A stretch of DNA of 16,315 nucleotides, from NCBI GenBank assembly GCA_900554275.1, contig USGS01000037.1, positions 1 to 16,315 of the forward strand, read 5' to 3'. Below are positions 1-5,560 of this stretch, in pieces. Numbering within the stretch: position 1 is the first letter of the stretch; each line of letters begins with the position of its first letter. Source of the DNA: an uncultured Eubacteriales bacterium (GTDB lineage: Bacteria > Bacillota > Clostridia > Oscillospirales > Oscillospiraceae). The position numbers were made by a program, and so were the translations under genes. The notes below the pieces were generated by a model. The model was not told the DNA's origin and did no database searches. It worked only from the letters and a program-made list of their open reading frames with translations.

Positions 1-41
1 AGAAGAGTGCGCTGACGCTGAAACTCAACCAGATTGGCTGA
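1..41 (+). CDS. rpsT: 30S ribosomal protein S20, 3' end only (first of two copies)
   Basis: Only the last codons are in the window, reading KSALTLKLNQIG and then TGA at 39-41. The second, complete S20 gene at 2086-2349 ends in KSALTLKLNNIG, so this is the tail of a separate rpsT paralogue. Over the 39 shared bases the two copies differ at about five sites, mostly synonymous, so this is not an assembly echo of the same sequence. S20 binds 16S rRNA in the small subunit body. The gene ends 11 nt before a strong intrinsic terminator. Its 5' part, start codon and leader lie outside the window, so whether it is intact is unknown. Confidence 0.85.
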   Translation, partial: KSALTLKLNQIG

Positions 42-52
42 TCCAAACCAAA

Positions 53-79
53 GGACACCTGCCGGGTGTCCTTTTTTTT
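53..79 (+). terminator. Intrinsic terminator of the first rpsT copy
   Basis: A perfect 7-bp stem, GGACACC at 53-59 pairing with GGTGTCC at 65-71, has a 5-nt loop and is followed directly by eight T residues (72-79). It lies 11 nt after the S20 stop, which is classic rho-independent geometry on the plus strand. Confidence 0.92.
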
Positions 80-109
80 GCCCGGCCGTCGGAAAGTGCG
101 GCCAACAGG

Positions 110-159
110 GGAAAAGACAAAACAGAGCGTAATTTTTCAAAGAAAAATTACGCTCTGTT
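110..159 (-). terminator. Intrinsic terminator of nadE
   Basis: An 18-bp perfect inverted repeat (121-138 with 142-159) has a 3-nt loop. Read on the minus strand it is followed by the U-rich run TTTTGTCTTTT. It lies 24 nt beyond the nadE stop and faces the rpsT terminator, so the two convergent units are separately closed. Confidence 0.9.
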
Positions 160-183
160 GTTGGTCAAGTGCCGTTTTGCGGC

Positions 184-957
184 TTATTTGTAGTAGTCCG
201 TGCCGTCCTCGATGACCATGGGCAGGCCGTTGTGGTACACCGGCAGGGTCTGGAACTTGAAGCGACTGGCCCTGTGCATCCGATCGATCTTCTCCCGGAC
301 GGCCTCATCCGGGCAGACACCCCGGCGGATATACTCGTTGACGGCGTGATAGGAAAAGCCCAGATTGTCCTCGTCGGTGAGGCCCGTCAGACCGTCGGAG
401 GGGGGCTTGATGAGGAACCGCTCCGGCAGGCCCAGCGCCCGGCCCAGAGCGATGACCTCCTCCGTGGTGTACATCCCCAGAGGGGAGAAGGCACCGGCGC
501 TGTCGCCATAGATGGTGCAGTAGCCCACCCAGTCCTCCGACAGGTTGGAGGTGTTGAGGACGATGCCTCCTTCCACCGACTGGGCCACGGCATAGAGGGT
601 GGCCATGCGGATGCGGGAGGGGAGATTCACCACCGTCTGGCGGCTGGGGGTCAGGCCCGCCTGCTCCAGCTGGGACAGTACCCCCGCCACGGCATCGTGG
701 ATGTTGCAGGTGCAGTGGGGGATCTGCAGATGCTCCACCAGCGCTTGAGAGTAGTCGATATCCGGCTGAATGCCGTCGGGCATCAGCACGCCATAGACGT
801 GGTCCCGGCCATAGGCCGCCACCGCCATGGCCGCCACGGTGGAGCTGTCCTTGCCGCCGGAGATGCCGATGACAGCGGTCTGACCGTGACAGTCGGCCAT
901 GCGCTGGTGCATCCACTCCAGCAGGCCCGCCAGCTGTATCTGCGGATTGAATTCCAT
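184..957 (-). CDS. nadE: NH3-dependent NAD+ synthetase
   Basis: The 257-aa product is an ammonia-dependent NAD synthetase, which converts deamido-NAD, ATP and ammonia to NAD+ in the last step of NAD synthesis. The ATP-pyrophosphatase P-loop SGGKDSS is at residues 33-39. Further family landmarks are the substrate-binding stretch NTSNLSEDWVGYCTIYGD, then AGAFSPLG, and the KPPSDGL(T)GLTDED region near residue 185. There is no N-terminal nitrilase domain, so free ammonia rather than glutamine is the expected nitrogen source, and the length fits the short NadE class. The ATG at 957 has a GGGAGG Shine-Dalgarno 8 nt upstream. It follows gpr in the same direction with a 64-nt gap but carries its own sigma-A promoter (990-1018) and terminator, so it can be expressed independently of the sporulation gene. 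Confidence 0.95.
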   Translation of the reverse strand: MEFNPQIQLAGLLEWMHQRMADCHGQTAVIGISGGKDSSTVAAMAVAAYGRDHVYGVLMPDGIQPDIDYSQALVEHLQIPHCTCNIHDAVAGVLSQLEQAGLTPSRQTVVNLPSRIRMATLYAVAQSVEGGIVLNTSNLSEDWVGYCTIYGDSAGAFSPLGMYTTEEVIALGRALGLPERFLIKPPSDGLTGLTDEDNLGFSYHAVNEYIRRGVCPDEAVREKIDRMHRASRFKFQTLPVYHNGLPMVIEDGTDYYK

Positions 958-989
958 GTGCAGACCCTCCCTTTTCGTTTGTTGGGCCT

Positions 990-1018
990 ATTGTAGCGCG
1001 TCACGGCGGATTTGGCAA
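990..1018 (-). promoter_or_regulatory. Sigma-A promoter of nadE
   Basis: On the minus strand TTGCCA (1018-1013) is separated by exactly 17 nt from TACAAT (995-990). The predicted start is near 983, about 25 nt before the nadE ATG. It fits between the gpr stop and nadE and gives a vegetative start downstream of a forespore gene. Confidence 0.7.
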
Positions 1019-1021
1019 GTG

Positions 1022-1900
1022 TCAACCTGTCAGAGCATTTACGTCCTCCAGCGTCAGATTTGGTTGAAGCGCCAGCGTTACGCCCATACCGATGAGCCGG
1101 CCCAGCTCCCGCACCCGGTGGTCGATGTCCTGGGGGGTGACGAACAGGCCGGAGGGCGGCGCGTCCTCGCCCTGTAACGCCGCGCCGTCGATGACGGTGG
1201 GCACGCCGATGGCGATGACCGGCACGCCCAGCGCGCGGCGGTCGATGGCGCGGCGGTGGTTGCCCACGCCGCTGCCGGGGATCAGGCCCGTGTCGCCCAG
1301 CTGCACCGTGGCGCACAGCCGGTGGCGGCTGCGGGCCGCCAGGGCGTCGATGGCGATGACGGCGGCGGGCTTCACCCGCTGGGCCGCCGCCTGGACCAGC
1401 TCCAGCGTCTCCAGGCCCGTCTGGGCCAGCACCCCGGTACACAGGGCGGAAACGGGGGTGAACTGGCCGAACTGGGCGGGCATGGAGCGGACCATGTGCC
1501 GCGTGACCAGCAAACTTTCCACCGCCAGCGGGCCGACGGCGTCCGGCGTCATGGCGGCGTTGCCCAGGCCCACCACCAGGAACTGGGTCTGGCCATCTGG
1601 CGGCGGCAGCAGCGTGCGGAGCTGCTGGGCGAGACAGGAGGACGCCCGGCGGGTCAGGCCCTCCTGCCGCGCCAGGGCGGGCCGCAGGTCGATGGTGATA
1701 TATTGCCCCACCGGGCGGCCCAGCGCCTCGGCGGCATCGCGGTCGCGGACGCGGATGTGGGTCACGGGGCAGCCGCCCTGGAGACACTCCCATTTGGAAA
1801 CGCCGCTGCCAAGGGCGGCAAATCGGCCCGCGGCGGTGAGGTCCTCCGCCGCTTCCAGGGCCAGATCGGTACGGGGTACGGTCATTTTTGTGGCTGACAC
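1022..1900 (-). CDS. gpr: Germination protease GPR (spore SASP endopeptidase)
   Basis: GPR is made in the forespore as a zymogen and degrades small acid-soluble spore proteins at germination. Signatures of family A25 seen here are RTDLALEA at the N-terminus, VGLGNAAMTPDAVGPLAVE, LLVTRH, IAIDALAARS, DTGLIPGSGVGNHR and GVPVIAIGVPTVIDGA. The protein is 292 aa, against about 370 in Bacillus: the segment between VPTVIDGA and VTPQDID is cut down to some 20 residues. The start is uncertain. GTG at 1900 has AGGGA directly against it, while an in-frame ATG at 1885 has the same purine tract about 14 nt upstream. With GTG, the residues before the LALE processing region number about 12, with ATG about 7. 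A sigma-G-like promoter lies at 1935-1963. In Bacillus gpr also sits next to rpsT. Confidence 0.93.
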   Translation of the reverse strand: MSATKMTVPRTDLALEAAEDLTAAGRFAALGSGVSKWECLQGGCPVTHIRVRDRDAAEALGRPVGQYITIDLRPALARQEGLTRRASSCLAQQLRTLLPPPDGQTQFLVVGLGNAAMTPDAVGPLAVESLLVTRHMVRSMPAQFGQFTPVSALCTGVLAQTGLETLELVQAAAQRVKPAAVIAIDALAARSRHRLCATVQLGDTGLIPGSGVGNHRRAIDRRALGVPVIAIGVPTVIDGAALQGEDAPPSGLFVTPQDIDHRVRELGRLIGMGVTLALQPNLTLEDVNALTG

Positions 1901-1934
1901 TCCCTTCTGAACACAAAATATTGTGGCTTATGGA

Positions 1935-1963
1935 TAGCATGGCTGGGGATTTTGGAAATATAC
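1935..1963 (-). promoter_or_regulatory. Sigma-G-type (forespore) promoter of gpr
   Basis: On the minus strand GTATA (1963-1959), 17 nt of spacer and CATGCTA (1941-1935) match the sigma-G consensus GHATR / CATNHTA. It lies about 28 nt before the predicted transcript start and about 35 nt before the GTG. Bacillus gpr is known to be read by forespore sigma factors, which agrees with this reading. Confidence 0.65.
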
Positions 1964-1993
1964 AAAAATCGCGGCGGAAATTGCAAAAAAGTC

Positions 1994-2022
1994 TTGCAAT
2001 TTTCCGGCAATGATGCTAAAAT
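1994..2022 (+). promoter_or_regulatory. Strong sigma-A promoter of rpsT (second copy)
   Basis: TTGCAA (1994-1999) and TAAAAT (2017-2022) are 17 nt apart, and TG at 2014-2015 forms an extended -10. An A/T-rich tract lies just upstream (1960-1993). The start is predicted near 2029, giving a leader of about 57 nt. It is divergent from the gpr promoter, with the two elements only about 30 nt apart. Confidence 0.78.
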
Positions 2023-2032
2023 ATCATCCTGC

Positions 2033-2061
2033 GTGGAAGTTTATATTTTCCACCGTGGAAA
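2033..2061 (+). promoter_or_regulatory. rpsT leader with mutually exclusive pairings
   Basis: In the 5' leader, TTTCCAC (2047-2053) can pair with GTGGAAA (2055-2061, tight loop) or its TTCCAC with the earlier GTGGAA (2033-2038). The two pairings share one arm. The element ends 10 nt before the Shine-Dalgarno. S20 synthesis is autoregulated in E. coli, so a regulatory role is plausible but inferred. Confidence 0.35.
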
Positions 2062-2085
2062 TTTCAAGTCGGGGAGGTGTTTGGT

Positions 2086-2349
2086 TTGCCGAATATCAAG
2101 TCTGCTAAGAAGCGCGTTTTGGTGGCAGAGGCGAGAAATGCTCGCAACAAAGCCAATAAGTCCGCACTGAAGACTGCTATCAAGAAGTTCGAGGCTGCTG
2201 CCGTGGAAGGCAATCGCACCGAGGCCGAGGGCACTTACAAGGTGGCGGTCAAGGCGATCGACAAGGCGGCTGCTAAGGGTCTGCTGCACAAGAACAATGC
2301 GGCCCACAAGAAGAGCGCGCTGACGCTGAAGCTGAACAACATTGGCTGA
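2086..2349 (+). CDS. rpsT: 30S ribosomal protein S20 (complete second copy), UUG start
   Basis: The product of 87 aa begins MPNIKSAKKR and continues with the Lys/Arg/Ala-rich helical sequence typical of S20, ending HKNNAAHKKSALTLKLNNIG. It binds 16S rRNA in the small subunit. The chosen start is TTG at 2086: it gives the canonical N-terminus and has GGGGAGG (2071-2077) 8 nt upstream. A GTG at 2077 lies inside that Shine-Dalgarno and would add three untypical residues. The E. coli gene also starts at UUG. A strong extended -10 promoter precedes it and a terminator follows. It is one of two rpsT copies in this window, flanking nadE and gpr. Confidence 0.95.
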   Translation: MPNIKSAKKRVLVAEARNARNKANKSALKTAIKKFEAAAVEGNRTEAEGTYKVAVKAIDKAAAKGLLHKNNAAHKKSALTLKLNNIG

Positions 2350-2361
2350 TGAACCAAACTC

Positions 2362-2394
2362 AACGGGTGTCCGAAAGGATGCCCGTTTTGCTTT
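2362..2394 (+). terminator. Intrinsic terminator of the second rpsT
   Basis: AACGGG pairs with CCCGTT, extended inwards by TGTCC/GGATG with two G-U pairs around a GAAA tetraloop, and is followed by TTTTGCTTTT. It begins 13 nt after the S20 stop. Confidence 0.85.
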
Positions 2395-2401
2395 TCAGGA
2401 T

Positions 2402-2545
2402 AAAACTTCATGTGCAGTATTGCGCACCACGATCATGGGCAAAAGCCAGAGCGCATGAAGTTTTTGCGTATCATTTTCGGTTGCCCCGAAGGGGCGAGAA
2501 AATGGCGCATCCTGTTTTTTTGCTATGCTTTTGCATAGCAAAAAA
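2402..2545. repeat. Array of three further hairpins between rpsT and hemW, no gene
   Basis: This gene-free stretch holds nested inverted repeats. Arms 2402-2415 and 2451-2464 form a 14-bp stem with one G-U pair, with Ts after it. A compound hairpin follows: TGCG 2465-2468 with CGCA 2506-2509, CATTTTC 2472-2478 with GAAAATG 2498-2504, and GCCCC 2483-2487 with GGGGC 2491-2495, then a T run from 2515. A 13-bp stem, 2516-2528 with 2533-2545, has a TTTT loop. No ORF or protein similarity is apparent. It could be a structured RNA, a mobile hairpin element or stacked terminators. Confidence 0.6.
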
Positions 2546-2568
2546 GACCGCCTCGGACGGTCTTTTTT
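2540..2568 (-). terminator. Terminator of hemW (bidirectional geometry)
   Basis: AAAAAAGACCG (2540-2550) pairs with CGGTCTTTTTT (2558-2568) around a 7-nt loop. There are T runs on both strands, so it can stop minus-strand hemW transcripts (stop at 2574) and plus-strand read-through from rpsT. Confidence 0.88.
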
Positions 2569-2573
2569 GCTTG

Positions 2574-3773
2574 TCAGACGATGCGGTAGTCGCCGTTGGC
2601 GGCGGCGGTCTGACGCTGGAGCTTCTGGGACGCCAGGGCGTCCTCCAGCGCCACGATGATGCTGTTGGACACCAAAAAGCCCCGGGGCGTCAGACGCCAG
2701 CCCTTCTCCGTGGGCTGGGCCAGCCCGGCGCTCTCGTACTGCCGGAACAGCGCGTCCAAGGGGGCGAAGCGCTGGCGGTAGGTGCGCTCGAAGCAGGCGC
2801 GGTCAATACCCTCCGCCGTGCGGAGGGACAGCATGACGTACTCGAAATCCCGGGCCAGCGTCTCCCCTGTCTCGGACTCGGACAGCACCAGCTGGCCGGA
2901 GATGTAGCGGTCTATGTCCCGGATGTAGGCGAAGCGGACGCCGCCCATGTCGGAGTGCGCCCCCGGGCCGAAGCCGGCGTATTCGTCCATGTGCCAGTAT
3001 TTCAGATTGTGCCGGGAGGCAAAGCCGGGTCTGGCGAAGTTGGAGATCTCGTACTGCTCGTAGCCGTGCTGGGCCAGAAGCTCCACAGCGCAGAGATACA
3101 TCTCCGCCTGCTGGTCGTCGTCGGGAAACGTCTCCTGCGCCCGGCGGAGGTACAGGGGCGTGCCCTCCTCCAGCTTCAGGCCGTAGCAGCTGATATGCTC
3201 TGGGTTCAGGACCAGCACCTCCGCCAGCGTATCCAGCCAGTGGTCCAGCGTTTGGCCCGGCAGGCCGTAGATCAGGTCCATGCTCAGGTTGCGGATGCCG
3301 GCTCTGCGGATGGCCTGGGCCGCCTGCCTGACCTGGTCGAAGGTGTGGATGCGCCCGATGCGGCGCAGCAGGTCGTCATCGGCGGACTGGACGCCCAGGG
3401 AGATGCGGTTCACCCCGGCCCGGCGCAGGGTGCGCAGGGCCTTTACGTCACAGGCGGAGTCCGGGTTGGCCTCCACGGTGATCTCCGCGTCGCGTCTGAC
3501 ATCGTACCGCTTGCGGATGGTCTGGAGGATGGTCTTGAGACGGGACGCGCCCAGGTAGGTGGGCGTGCCGCCGCCGATATACACCGTGTCCGCCTGATGG
3601 GCGGCGGCCTGGGGAGCGACCTCCTCTAAATGGCGCACCAGGGCGGCGGTGTAAGCGTCCATTTTCTCCTCGCTGTGGGGCAGGGAGTAAAAATCGCAGT
3701 AGCTGCATTTCTGCCGGCAGAAGGGGATGTGGACGTACAGCCCCAGCGGCTTTTTGGCGGGCCGGGCCATCAT
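2574..3773 (-). CDS. hemW: Radical SAM heme chaperone HemW (HemN-like)
   Basis: This 399-aa protein belongs to the HemN-like radical SAM family. The N-terminal LYVHIPFCRQKCSYCDFYS carries CxxxCxxC at Cys19, Cys23 and Cys26, the [4Fe-4S]/SAM site. Cys26 is followed by Asp-Phe rather than the extra Cys of true coproporphyrinogen dehydrogenase, which points to HemW, a heme-binding protein thought to deliver heme. GGGTPTYL (SAM contact) and the C-terminal HemN domain follow. The ATGATG at 3773 overlaps the ferredoxin stop by 4 nt, so translation is likely coupled. B. subtilis carries hemN (hemW) in the same gpr-rpsT neighbourhood. The older annotation as oxygen-independent coproporphyrinogen oxidase is the main alternative. 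Confidence 0.92.
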   Translation of the reverse strand: MMARPAKKPLGLYVHIPFCRQKCSYCDFYSLPHSEEKMDAYTAALVRHLEEVAPQAAAHQADTVYIGGGTPTYLGASRLKTILQTIRKRYDVRRDAEITVEANPDSACDVKALRTLRRAGVNRISLGVQSADDDLLRRIGRIHTFDQVRQAAQAIRRAGIRNLSMDLIYGLPGQTLDHWLDTLAEVLVLNPEHISCYGLKLEEGTPLYLRRAQETFPDDDQQAEMYLCAVELLAQHGYEQYEISNFARPGFASRHNLKYWHMDEYAGFGPGAHSDMGGVRFAYIRDIDRYISGQLVLSESETGETLARDFEYVMLSLRTAEGIDRACFERTYRQRFAPLDALFRQYESAGLAQPTEKGWRLTPRGFLVSNSIIVALEDALASQKLQRQTAAANGDYRIV

Positions 3774-4018
3774 CGCACCCGGGGCGGCAGCATGGTCACC
3801 GCGTCATAGAAGCAGTTGACCTTGCAGCTGCGGCAGCCGATGCAGTCGTCCTGACGTACCTCATAGATGCCGTCAGGCCGCTGGTCGATACATTTCATCA
3901 CGCAAAACATGGCGCACCAGCCGCAGCCGGTGCAGCGCACCGGGTCGATGACCGCCAGCTGGACGGCCTTGCGCCCAAAGGGATGGGCGGGGTCAACGGT
4001 GTTGGTCACGGTGGACAC
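3770..4018 (-). CDS. 2[4Fe-4S] ferredoxin-type protein
   Basis: The 82-aa protein has two complete cluster-binding motifs: Cys29, 32, 35 and 39 (CTGCGWCAMFC) and Cys59, 62, 65 and 69 (CIGCRSCKVNC). An extra Cys43 follows the first. It is a small electron carrier with no other domain. The start is GTG at 4018, preceded by AGGAG about 9 nt upstream; an ATG overlapping it at 4020 is in another frame. The stop overlaps the hemW start (ATGA), so the two are one translational unit behind the sigma-A promoter at 4045-4073. Supplying electrons to HemW or another radical SAM enzyme is an inference from this coupling. The specific partner is unknown. Confidence 0.9.
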   Translation of the reverse strand: MSTVTNTVDPAHPFGRKAVQLAVIDPVRCTGCGWCAMFCVMKCIDQRPDGIYEVRQDDCIGCRSCKVNCFYDAVTMLPPRVR

Positions 4019-4044
4019 ATCCTTTCTCTCCTCGTCTGCGTATC

Positions 4045-4073
4045 ATTATAGCCGTTATTTGCCGCGTTTACAA
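4045..4073 (-). promoter_or_regulatory. Sigma-A promoter of the ferredoxin-hemW operon
   Basis: On the minus strand TTGTAA (4073-4068), a 17-nt spacer and a perfect TATAAT (4050-4045) place the start near 4038, about 20 nt before the GTG start of the ferredoxin. Confidence 0.78.
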
Positions 4074-4123
4074 GTATAATGACATCGTCCGCGGGCAGAC
4101 TATGGCCGAAAGGATGTGATGCC

Positions 4124-4555
4124 ATGACGCCCAAGGAATATGACGCACTGGTGCGGCAGCTGTCGCCCAAGTCGCCCATCTGGAAGGATACGCTGATGGC
4201 CTTTCTGGTGGGCGGCGGCATCTGCGTGGTGGGGCAGCTTATTTTGAACGGATGGGGTGAGCTGGGACTGGCAAAGGACGACGCGGCCACCGCCACCTCC
4301 GTCACGCTGGTGTTTCTGTCGGTGCTGGCCACGGCACTGGGCCTGTATCACCGGCTGGCGCGGTATGCCGGGGCGGGCACGTTAGTGCCCATCACCGGCT
4401 TCGCCAACGCCGTGGCCTCCCCGGCCATCGACTTCCGGGCGGAGGGGCTTATCACCGGCACGGCGGTGAAGATGTTCACCGTGGCCGGGCCGGTGATCGT
4501 GTTCGGCACAGCGGCCAGCGCCGTATATGGGCTGGTGCTGTGGCTGCTGGGGTAG
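4124..4555 (+). CDS. spoVAC: Stage V sporulation protein AC (SpoVAC)
   Basis: The 143-aa integral membrane protein has about four hydrophobic segments (near residues 22-43, 57-77, 86-101 and 108-142). It carries the SpoVAC/SpoVAE hallmark AGAGTLVPITGFANAVASPA at about 82-101, followed by EGLITGTAVKMFTVAGPVIVFG. SpoVA proteins form the inner-membrane channel for dipicolinic acid entry in sporulation and release in germination, and SpoVAC is the reported mechanosensitive subunit. The start is ATG at 4124 with AAAGGA 9 nt upstream; a farther upstream ATG has no good ribosome site. Usually spoVAC is followed by spoVAD and spoVAE, but here the next gene is an amide hydrolase. A convincing sigma-G promoter was not found in the 105-nt upstream region. 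Confidence 0.9.
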   Translation: MTPKEYDALVRQLSPKSPIWKDTLMAFLVGGGICVVGQLILNGWGELGLAKDDAATATSVTLVFLSVLATALGLYHRLARYAGAGTLVPITGFANAVASPAIDFRAEGLITGTAVKMFTVAGPVIVFGTAASAVYGLVLWLLG

Positions 4556-4559
4556 CGCC

Positions 4560-5519
4560 GTGTGTACCGCGGTGACGTTTCACGGGCGTGACGGCTTCTA
4601 TATGGGCCGCACGCTGGATTATGAGCGCTCCTTCGGCGAGCAGGTGGTGGTGACGCCCCGGCGGTTTCCCCTGCGCTTTCGCCATGGGGAGACGCTGGAG
4701 GAGCACTACGCGCTGGTGGGCATGGCCCACGTGGCGGAGGGCTGGCCGCTGTACTACGACGCGGTGAACGAGAAGGGGCTGGGCATGGCGGGGCTGCTGT
4801 TTCCCGAGAGCGGGCGGTACGGCCCGCCGTGGCCGGGCTGGCAGAACGCCGCGTCCTTTGAGCTGATCCCCTGGGTGCTGGGGCGGTGCGCCACAGCGTC
4901 GGAGGCCCGGGAGCTGCTGGCGGAGACACGGGTGACGGAGGAGGGCTTCTCCCCTGCCCTGCCAACCTCGCCGCTCCACTGGCTGGCGGCGGACGAAAAG
5001 GACTGCTTTGCCGCCGAGCCAACCGCGGCGGGGCTGGTGCTGCGGGACGATCCGGCGGGGGTGCTGACCAACGAGCCGCCGCTGGACGTACAGCTGTCGA
5101 GGCTGCGGGACTATCGCGCTCTGTCCGCCGGAGACGGGGCGGACACCTTTGCCCCGGGGCTGACGCTGGCGGCATACAGCCGGGGCATGGGGGCGCTGGG
5201 GCTGCCCGGCGACCTGTCGTCGCCCTCCCGGTTCGTCCGGGCGGCCTTCACCCGGGGCAACGCGCTGCCGGACTACGGCGTGGGGCAGGTGTTCCACATT
5301 TTAGGCGCGGTGGCCCAGACCGCCGGGTGCTGCCGGGTGGCGGAGGGCTTTGAGCGGAGCATCTACACCGCCGTGTGGGACGCGAAGCGGGGCGTGTACT
5401 ACTACGCCGCCTACGAGAACCGGCGGCTTACCGCCGTGGATATGCACCGGGCCGATCTGGACGGCACGGCGCTGGCGGTGTACCCCCTCCGCCGGGAGCA
5501 GGACGTGAGGTGGGAGTAA
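4560..5519 (+). CDS. Choloylglycine hydrolase-family protein (bile salt hydrolase / penicillin V acylase-like)
   Basis: This Ntn-hydrolase of the C59 family is 319 aa if it begins at GTG 4560. That start places Cys at position 2, which becomes the N-terminal nucleophile after Met removal and matches the family N-terminus MCTAV...GRTLDYE. Further residues expected at the active site are Arg17, Asp20, Asn171 (GVLTNEP) and Arg224 (GLPGDLSSPSRFVR). The position equivalent to BSH Asn82 (GLNFP) is Leu80 (GLLFP), so substrate preference is uncertain. No signal peptide is seen. The start lies 4 nt after the spoVAC stop, with GGGG as a weak ribosome site, so it is probably coupled to spoVAC. Conjugated bile salts, N-acyl amides or penicillin V are the candidate substrates. 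Confidence 0.88.
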   Translation: MCTAVTFHGRDGFYMGRTLDYERSFGEQVVVTPRRFPLRFRHGETLEEHYALVGMAHVAEGWPLYYDAVNEKGLGMAGLLFPESGRYGPPWPGWQNAASFELIPWVLGRCATASEARELLAETRVTEEGFSPALPTSPLHWLAADEKDCFAAEPTAAGLVLRDDPAGVLTNEPPLDVQLSRLRDYRALSAGDGADTFAPGLTLAAYSRGMGALGLPGDLSSPSRFVRAAFTRGNALPDYGVGQVFHILGAVAQTAGCCRVAEGFERSIYTAVWDAKRGVYYYAAYENRRLTAVDMHRADLDGTALAVYPLRREQDVRWE

Positions 5520-5522
5520 AAA

Positions 5523-5551
5523 CAGCACCCCGGGGAGTTCCCGGGGTGCTG
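5523..5551 (-). terminator. Terminator between convergent genes (closes the radical SAM cassette)
   Basis: A 12-bp perfect stem (5523-5534 with 5540-5551) has loop GAGTT. On the minus strand a GTTTTTA run follows, so it ends the transcript of the Cys-tail gene (stop at 5561). On the plus strand there is no T run, and it may only slow transcription leaving the hydrolase gene. Confidence 0.85.
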
Positions 5552-5560
5552 CTCCATAGC

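Noticed and set aside
996..1025. Perfect TTGACA at 1025-1020 (minus) as the nadE -35 box
   Set aside because: It is 24 nt from the TACAAT. TTGCCA at 1018-1013 has the correct 17-nt spacing.
783..1940. Long minus-strand frame across gpr and nadE (385 codons)
   Set aside because: Pro/Arg/Gly-rich translation in another frame of gpr. The gpr and nadE frames have clear family motifs and good ribosome sites.
2349..3629. Plus-strand frame of 426 codons opposite hemW
   Set aside because: Antisense shadow caused by high GC. No ribosome site or motif, while the hemW frame is unmistakable.
4019..4123. Sigma-G promoter for spoVAC
   Set aside because: CATTATA (4044-4050) looks like a -10, but no matching -35 lies 17-18 nt upstream. 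The TATAAT at 4075-4080 likewise lacks a -35.
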